Assembly (NCBI GenBank): GCA_037144095.1
Contig: JBAWXL010000166.1
Coordinates: 1 to 10,464, forward strand
Source of the DNA: CAIXTV01 sp037144095
GTDB taxonomy: Bacteria; Bacteroidota; Bacteroidia; Bacteroidales; CAIXTV01
DNA: 10,464 nt
Reading direction: 5' to 3'
Made by a program: the position numbers and the translations under genes. The notes beneath the pieces were generated by a model, which was given only the letters and a program-made list of their open reading frames with translations, made no database searches and was not told where the DNA came from. Of the stretch, positions 6,204-10,464 are shown piece by piece (the first letter of the stretch is position 1; the number at the start of each line of letters is the position of its first letter).

Positions 6204-8003
6204 ATGTCAAAAATGTTACAGAACGATCAATTGGTGAATAACAGTAACCTCGATTCAAAAAACGTAAATGGTGTTGATTCTTTAATCAAAGACACCACTG
6301 GTTATCAAGACGTAAAATTTGATATGGTTAGAAAACCTATCGAAGAAAAACGTTTCCCCTTCCTTAATAATGGATTGAAATCCCTATTAAACCAACGTAT
6401 TATTAATCTAAATGTTGATGTAATTGATATACCATCAATTACAGGATCAATCTACGATTACTCTAATCGTGAAGATGACATTAAATCTTTGGAAGAAAGT
6501 ATGAAGGTTTACAAACAACAAAAACCGATTTTAGTTATTCGCCAAGGTGGTAGGTATGTTTTAGTAGATGGTTACTTACGTATTCAAGCGTTGAAAAATT
6601 TAGAAATAAATTTTGTTCGATGTATTGTTGCGGATTTTGAACCAGCCAATGAAGATGAATTGGGTATATTTATTGTTAACAATCAAATTCACAAGGAAAA
6701 ACGTGCCAGTGAAAAGTTAAATGAAGTTCGTTACTTACTTCGTATCGGCATGGAAAAGAAAAATCCAAACAGGGATAAGGAAGAACGTATGTCGACAATT
6801 TCTAATTTGTTGGGAAAAGGTTTTGACCGTAACAATGTCTATTTCCTTCAGGATGTTATTGAATGGGAAGAAAAGAATCCATCGTTTAATTTGGGGTTAC
6901 AAAATAAGGTTGTAAATAACGAATTAAAGGTTGCACGTGCTTTAAGTGCGACTAAACTTATTGATAAACATGAATTTACTATTGTTGAAGAAGGTGAATC
7001 AAGAATTATTGATACTTTCTTGAATGGAAAAATTGAAAATGATTTTGCTAGTCGTAAGATTATAGAATTCAGGGTGAAAAAATCCATTCCAAAAACTTCA
7101 ATCGATTTGATTCCATTAAGTACAAATAATTATCAACTTATTCAAGGCGATGCTGAAACTATCAAGTTTCCTGAAGGTCTTGAAACTGATGTGATATTTA
7201 CATCAAGTCCATATTACCAACTCAGAAAATATGGTGATAATCCAAATGAACTTGGCAGAGAAAAAACACCCGAATTATTTGTCAAAAGATTATGTGATAT
7301 TTTGGAAAAAAGTATGGAAACTTTGAAACCAACAGGTTCATTATTTCTGAGCATCGGTGAAACATATCGGGATGGACAATGTCTTGGTATAATTTCAAGA
7401 ATTACTTCAGAAATGATAAGAAGGGATGTCTTTTTTGTTCAAGATATTTGTTGGAAGAAAAGTGGGAATAAACCAATTGGGAATAATGTCAAACGCCTTA
7501 TCAGTGGTACAGAATCAATTCTATGGTTCGCTAAAACAAAGGACTATTATTTTGAAAAGATAAAAATGAACTCTGAAAAGAAATTGAAGATTTCTACAAC
7601 CTGTCACGAGCAGAACGGGAATAAAAAATCATTTTATATACCCAATAACTTTGATCAAAGTACTAGTTTTATTGATCCGTCAACATTTTCTAAAATTGAT
7701 GGATATGATGAAATGTCAAACATTTTAACCACTTCAATAAGCAAACATCGGGTTAAATTTGAAGAAGGCGAAGAAGAACATACTGCAACCTTTTCCTATG
7801 ATTTGCCATTATTTCCACTTTTAATGACAGCACCTAAAAGTAAAGACACGGTTGTTATGGATATTTTTGGAGGAACGATGTCGACTGGTTTTACAGCAAA
7901 TTATTTGGGATTTAAGTTTGTAGGAATTGATATATATGAAAAAAATATCAAAATTGGTAAACGGATTTTGAATGACCTGAATTCATGTAAGAAAGAAGAT
8001 TAA
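6204..8003 (+). CDS. ParB-like nuclease-fold domain fused to a beta-class amino DNA methyltransferase
   Basis: A 599-residue protein. About residues 68-165 form a ParB/sulfiredoxin-like domain (SLEESMKVYKQQKPILVI, then RYVLVDGYLRIQALKNL with Gly123 and Arg126). A helical region follows to about 290. The C-terminal half is an N4-cytosine/N6-adenine methyltransferase in beta order. Motif IV comes first (TSSPYY, residues 333-338) with the family context YYQLRKYGDN, ELGREKTPE and SLFLSIGETY. The SAM-binding motif I comes last (VVMDIFGGTMSTGFTA, starting at 550, then FVGIDI). Motif IV reads S-S-P-Y where S-P-P-Y is usual. Such ParB-methyltransferase fusions are common in phages and integrative elements, usually without a cognate nuclease, and none is visible here. 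The role could be protection against host restriction or epigenetic control. The target site cannot be predicted. It has its own promoter and terminator. Confidence 0.9.
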   Translation: MSKMLQNDQLVNNSNLDSKNVNGVDSLIKDTTGYQDVKFDMVRKPIEEKRFPFLNNGLKSLLNQRIINLNVDVIDIPSITGSIYDYSNREDDIKSLEESMKVYKQQKPILVIRQGGRYVLVDGYLRIQALKNLEINFVRCIVADFEPANEDELGIFIVNNQIHKEKRASEKLNEVRYLLRIGMEKKNPNRDKEERMSTISNLLGKGFDRNNVYFLQDVIEWEEKNPSFNLGLQNKVVNNELKVARALSATKLIDKHEFTIVEEGESRIIDTFLNGKIENDFASRKIIEFRVKKSIPKTSIDLIPLSTNNYQLIQGDAETIKFPEGLETDVIFTSSPYYQLRKYGDNPNELGREKTPELFVKRLCDILEKSMETLKPTGSLFLSIGETYRDGQCLGIISRITSEMIRRDVFFVQDICWKKSGNKPIGNNVKRLISGTESILWFAKTKDYYFEKIKMNSEKKLKISTTCHEQNGNKKSFYIPNNFDQSTSFIDPSTFSKIDGYDEMSNILTTSISKHRVKFEEGEEEHTATFSYDLPLFPLLMTAPKSKDTVVMDIFGGTMSTGFTANYLGFKFVGIDIYEKNIKIGKRILNDLNSCKKED

Positions 8004-8015
8004 AATAATTAAGTT

Positions 8016-8072
8016 TCCACCGACTTCATAATTTGATTCTGTTGAATCTTATGATGTCGGTGGATATTTTTA
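8016..8072 (+). terminator. Long-hairpin terminator of the methyltransferase gene
   Basis: TCCACCGAC (8016-8024) pairs with GTCGGTGGA (8056-8064). The stem continues through TCATAA/TTATGA and GATTC/GAATC with one mismatch and a 3-nt bulge, and closes on a TGTT loop. T-rich ATATTTTTATTG follows. The hairpin is unusually long for a terminator. Confidence 0.75.
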
Positions 8073-8355
8073 TTGTCTTGGGATAGATAACTCAACCAGC
8101 AACAAATATATGATGAAATATTTATTTCTAAATTTTTATTACAAGATCGATTTTAGAAATAATAAATTTCCCTCATATATCAAATCTAATAGATTGCTAA
8201 ATTCGCTCATTACTAGCGTAATAAATTTGGAATTGTCATTTATTTTGTATACATTTAGAAAACACAGGGTCGGTATAATAATAACAATAAATAAACCCAA
8301 AGTAGTATTGGTATCGACCCACCCAATATGAAATGGAAAATTAAATATTAAAAAA
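8073..8355 (+). promoter_or_regulatory. AT-rich leader region of the DUF6291-like gene
   Basis: No gene is convincing here. A 73-codon open frame at 8110-8331 has an unnatural composition and no start context. Candidate -7 elements are TAAATTTG at 8222-8229 (full consensus) and TACATTTA at 8250-8257, the latter 20 bp after a TTTG. Two inverted repeats are present: CGCT/AGCG inside AAATT/AATTT around 8200-8228, and GGGTCG (8267-8272) with CGACCC (8315-8320). The second is imperfectly extended and encloses an AT-only stretch. An A-rich leader precedes the ATG at 8356. Confidence 0.4.
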
Positions 8356-9144
8356 ATGAGTGATATTAGATTTTTATTTTACGTCAATTGGCGTGAACAA
8401 ATTGAATTGCTGGATGATTCTGAAGTCAGAAGATTTATCAATAATTTATGCAATTATGCTGAAGCGAAAGAACCTGAGTTACAAACAAAGGCAGACAAGT
8501 TAGTTTGGAATGGTGTATTACCAGCCTTAGAAGTTAATATGAAAAAGTACAACGCAAAGGTTGAATCAAATCGGGTTAATGGTAGACTGGGTGGTGCTCC
8601 CGTTGGGAATCAAAATGCTAGAAGAACGGAAACAACCCAAAACAACCCAAACAACCCGATAATAGATAATAGTAAAATGATAACTGTTAATAGTGAAATG
8701 GAAATTGATAATAGTAAATTGAATAATGATAACAGTGAACTGGTAATAGATAACAATGAATTGAAAAGTGATAACTGTCAAGAATCAATAGTTGATAGTA
8801 AACTGGAAAATGAAAACAGAATTATTGAAGTTGTTTCTGAAAATAATATTAAAAATGAAATAGAATTGATAGATGATTTTAATACTCTAAGAAACTTAAA
8901 TGGCGAATATTATGGAAATAGCTATAGTATTGAAAGGAAAATAAAAAGTACTTCCCAAAGAGGGCAGTATATTTTAGATCAAATTAAGAATGAAAATTAT
9001 GAAAATATCCTTGATCAATTTGAGCCAGACATTCAGCAGGAAATTAAAATACTAGCAACAGAATATTATCAAAATATAGATATTTTATTGTTAATTCAAA
9101 AGAAGCTGGAACCATATTATTCTAATGATGATGAGGATGAATAG
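8356..9144 (+). CDS. DUF6291-like protein, possible replication-initiation accessory protein
   Basis: A 262-residue protein. Residues 1-85 have the layout I know from DUF6291: FLFYVNWREQIELLDDSE, a helical segment, a conserved Trp/Leu patch, then MKKYNAKVESNRVNGRLGGA and PVGNQNARR. In other genomes this module forms the N-terminus of phage or element proteins linked to replication initiation. The middle (about residues 93-152) is low-complexity: two NNP units, then seven heptads of the type x-D-N-S-K/E-M/L-x, encoded by 21-bp tandem repeats. The C-terminal 100 residues are acidic and helical, without a helicase-loader or DnaD signature that I can see. It follows the methyltransferase terminator and has its own leader region. 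A direct role in replication is inference from the domain family. Confidence 0.7.
   Translation: MSDIRFLFYVNWREQIELLDDSEVRRFINNLCNYAEAKEPELQTKADKLVWNGVLPALEVNMKKYNAKVESNRVNGRLGGAPVGNQNARRTETTQNNPNNPIIDNSKMITVNSEMEIDNSKLNNDNSELVIDNNELKSDNCQESIVDSKLENENRIIEVVSENNIKNEIELIDDFNTLRNLNGEYYGNSYSIERKIKSTSQRGQYILDQIKNENYENILDQFEPDIQQEIKILATEYYQNIDILLLIQKKLEPYYSNDDEDE
8630..8657 (+). repeat. Three short AACAACCC tandem repeats
   Basis: AACAACCCAA occurs at 8631-8640 and 8641-8650, followed by a shortened copy (ACAACCC, 8651-8657). They encode the QNNPNNP segment directly before the 21-bp repeats. Unit lengths of ten and nine bases mean that gain or loss of a single unit could shift the frame. Confidence 0.65.
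8665..8811 (+). repeat. Seven 21-bp tandem repeats inside the DUF6291-like gene
   Basis: Units start at 8665, 8686, 8707, 8728, 8749, 8770 and 8791, with a core like GATAATAGTAAAATG. The first five are well conserved and the last two are degenerate. The period is a multiple of three, so copy-number changes would keep the frame. They encode heptads at residues 104-152. Confidence 0.8.
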
Positions 9145-9271
9145 TATTTGCACCAGTTGTGCCAGTTTAAATAGAACTTCAAAGGCGAAGCCAATGTATC
9201 TTCAACTAATAATAATTGAACCAGCAAAACTGGTGCAAGTCCTAGGTGAAAATAATAAACCCCAACTGTGA
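9137..9271 (+). CDS. Possible 44-residue Cys-pair protein or 5' end of a decayed gene
   Basis: An ATG at 9137 overlaps the stop of the DUF6291-like gene by eight bases and opens a frame to the TGA at 9269-9271. The product starts MNSICTSCASLNRTSKAKPM and goes on as a short helical stretch (LQLIIIEPAKLVQVL). The CxxC pair and sensible composition favour a real coding past. After the TGA the same frame stays open for about 44 more codons, which suggests that this is the front of a longer gene cut by a premature stop rather than a complete small gene. The frame also contains both arms of a long inverted repeat. Confidence 0.35.
   Translation: MNSICTSCASLNRTSKAKPMYLQLIIIEPAKLVQVLGENNKPQL
9148..9238. 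repeat. Long imperfect inverted repeat after the DUF6291-like gene
   Basis: TTGCACCAGTT (9148-9158) is matched exactly by AACTGGTGCAA (9228-9238). The pairing continues imperfectly inward to about 25 bp per arm (roughly 20 matches), with a loop of about 40 nt. It starts 4 bp after the TAG stop and lacks a T-run downstream, so it is not a typical terminator. It could be an RNA structure or the trace of an insertion or recombination event. Confidence 0.5.
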
Positions 9272-9900
9272 GTCGAAGACGATAATGACTGGAACATGTA
9301 CTGGATACCAAAGACCCCACCCCCAATTGCGCTGACCCCCTCCCCAACATATAGGAAAGTTCTAACATTGCTGGCGATGGTTTATTTGACACTGACAATG
9401 AGATAATTACTTTGGTGGATAAACTGTTATATCAACGGAAAAGGTTTTAAATTCAATCTTAAAAACAGGAATTTGACAAGTGTGAGTTCAGTGGAATTTG
9501 TGACTGATGTTTTCGATCAGATAAAAAGTCCGATGTATAAACTAAAAAGAATAAACATCTCGTTGATAATGTGAAAAATAGTCTTTATCTTTGGGTTTTA
9601 ATTTAATAGAAGAACACATCCAGACCGTTAACAAACAAATTTTTCTTTACAACGATCTTTCAATCTATTATAGGACAGCGATATATAAAAAATAGTCGGT
9701 AAAGATAAAGATGATATATGCCCTTTTAGCTGGGTACACCAAATTTGAACTAAGTATTTACAAGTATTAGCACCCATACTAAAAAAAGAAAAAACAACAG
9801 TAAAATGAAAATATCAGCATTTGCAATTAAAGAGTTAATACCTTTTATCGTTGACGAAAGTATGATTGATTTTGAATAAAAAAACTATACCTAACACACA
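9160..9900 (+). pseudogene. Remnants of a decayed protein-coding gene
   Basis: Reading the plus strand with frame changes gives successive protein-like pieces: VEDDNDWNMYWIPKTPPPIA from 9272; NIAGDGLFDTDNEIITLVDK near 9366-9425 in another frame; INGKGFKFNLKNRN then VSSVEFVTDVFDQIKSPMYK near 9432-9540 back in the first frame; MIYALLAGYTKFELSIYK near 9712-9765; LAPILKKEKTTVK near 9768-9806; and MKISAFAIKELIPFIVDE near 9805-9860. Stops and shifts separate them. In DNA this AT-rich, such long open pieces with natural composition are unlikely by chance. The order is consistent with one former gene of roughly 250 codons, but I cannot name its family. Sequencing indels are an alternative, although the neighbouring genes are intact. 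Confidence 0.45.
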
Positions 9901-9952
9901 CTTTGCGCATTGGCTGGCTGACGTGCATTTTGCAAGTATTGCTTACGCAAAC
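9897..9952. repeat. TTTGC/GCAAA-rich segment, possible dispersed repeat
   Basis: TTTGCG (9902-9907) and CGCAAA (9946-9951) form an inverted pair around an internal TTGCAA palindrome (9930-9935). GC content is higher than in the surroundings, and no reading frame runs through it. The pattern recalls short dispersed repeats I associate with Bacteroidota genomes, which is memory and not verified. Confidence 0.3.
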
Positions 9953-9986
9953 CGTCTATACTGAAGTGAACCCGTATATGTTTATC

Positions 9987-10014
9987 AAGATTGGGGTTTA
10001 ATTACCCCGATCTT
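9987..10014. repeat. GC-rich hairpin
   Basis: AAGATTGGGGT (9987-9997) and ACCCCGATCTT (10004-10014) form an 11-bp stem with one T-G wobble and a 6-nt loop. No T-run follows on the plus strand (TGAACCC comes next), so it is a weak terminator candidate. It may be the end of an RNA or a protein-binding palindrome. Confidence 0.5.
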
Positions 10015-10375
10015 TGAACCCTTGAATTTGTGATTTTTTGCCCCAAAATTTATTTCTACATTTTTGATAAATCTCAGTTTTAGAGAAAAAATTGGTCAAA
10101 TTTCTTTTTGAGATTGTCTCCCCCTACATATTATCGGTAATTAGCATATTAAGGCGCAGTACGGCACAGGGGAGTCCTAAAAAAACAATAACGGGGGGAT
10201 ATGTATGTTTATTGATTAAAACGCCTGTTGTGAATTGTATTTAACGATATACGCCATTTTAAACACATCACAAAGTCTCATACTGAATTGTTTCTACTTT
10301 TATCCATTTTTTTAAATCATTGATTTTCAACAAATCCTTAATAAATGTGCTGGAGAACAGCCTTGTTCGGACTAC
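10015..10375. other. Non-coding stretch without a recognised feature
   Basis: No reading frame longer than a few dozen codons looks coding here on either strand. The stretch contains isolated C- and G-runs (CTCCCCC at 10118-10124, GGGGAG at 10169-10174, a G6 run near 10194-10199) and short inverted pairs of six bases (TTGTGA at 10228-10233 with TCACAA at 10268-10273), all too short to call. The last 40 bases (GTGCTGGAGAACAGCCTTGT and onward) are less AT-rich and could be the 3' end of a gene or RNA served by the following terminator, but I could not identify one. Confidence 0.4.
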
Positions 10376-10418
10376 AAAAAGAGAGTTTTTAGAATATCTT
10401 CTAAAAACTCTCTTTTTT
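10376..10418. terminator. Strong, possibly bidirectional terminator
   Basis: AAAAAGAGAGTTTTTAGAA (10376-10394) is a perfect 19-bp inverted match to 10399-10417, with a TATC loop and A/T runs at both ends. It can therefore terminate transcription from either side. It marks the boundary between the non-coding/decayed region and whatever lies to the right of the window. Confidence 0.85.
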
Positions 10419-10464
10419 ATTTATTAATTATGTGTTTTAATATAAGTAAAAGTGTGACTCGGAG

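Noticed and set aside
6721..7087. Two alternative frames (one per strand) inside the methyltransferase gene
   Set aside because: They lie inside a well-supported 599-codon gene and have no recognisable motif.
8110..8331. 73-codon open frame before the DUF6291-like gene
   Set aside because: The composition is that of random AT-rich DNA, with no recognisable domain. It overlaps the candidate promoter elements and inverted repeats.
8566..8781. 71-codon minus-strand frame rich in Ile, Phe and Thr
   Set aside because: It is the antisense translation of the tandem repeats in the DUF6291-like gene, and its periodicity comes entirely from those repeats.
9117..9398. 93-codon frame on the minus strand
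   Set aside because: It is antisense to the end of the DUF6291-like gene and to the decayed gene. The Ser/Leu-rich composition is an artefact of the opposite strand.
10330..10375. tRNA 3' end or attachment site (GTTCGGACTAC resembles a T-arm)
   Set aside because: No acceptor or anticodon stem can be folded upstream, and no second copy of the sequence is present in the window.

Overview
The window is AT-rich DNA (roughly 30% GC by eye). I read it as an accessory region of a Bacteroidota genome, probably flavobacterial. The reasons are the -7 elements of the TAnnTTTG type (TATCTTTG at 4331-4324 on the minus strand, TAGGTTTG at 6156-6163), A-rich leaders instead of Shine-Dalgarno sites, lipoprotein signals, and gene types I associate with Bacteroidota integrative elements or phages. 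No ribosomal RNA, tRNA, CRISPR array, transposase or integrase was recognised.

Layout. (1) 1-4273, minus strand: one tightly packed operon of at least seven genes that runs off the left edge. In order of transcription these are two tandem zinc-ribbon membrane proteins, a DUF805 protein, a single-pass membrane protein with a Cys-rich C-terminus, a secreted Cys-rich protein, a small lipoprotein and a larger, partial lipoprotein. All seven look targeted to the cell envelope. (2) 4274-4371: a divergent control region in which two outward-facing -7 elements are bracketed by a perfect 13-bp inverted repeat. (3) 4372-6067, plus strand: two related XRE-type regulators. The first has its own terminator. 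The second is followed after 30 bp by an unidentified 352-residue protein with a Cys4 site, which I suspect is a catalytically dead metzincin-like domain. (4) 6204-8003: a fused ParB-like/beta-class DNA methyltransferase with its own promoter and terminator and no visible restriction nuclease. (5) 8356-9144: a DUF6291-like protein, related to phage replication-initiator N-termini, whose middle is built from seven 21-bp tandem repeats. (6) 9137-10464: no intact long gene. It starts with a possible 44-codon frame and what looks like one heavily decayed gene, continues with short repeats and a GC-rich hairpin, and ends in a strong terminator hairpin near the right edge.

How the parts may work together (inference). 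The first XRE regulator is the best candidate to control both itself and the envelope operon through the 13-bp repeat. The second regulator and the 352-residue protein look like a separate regulator-plus-partner pair with its own palindrome. The methyltransferase and the DUF6291-like protein fit the DNA-maintenance side of a mobile element. The most novel part is the zinc-ribbon/DUF805/lipoprotein operon, whose function I cannot name.
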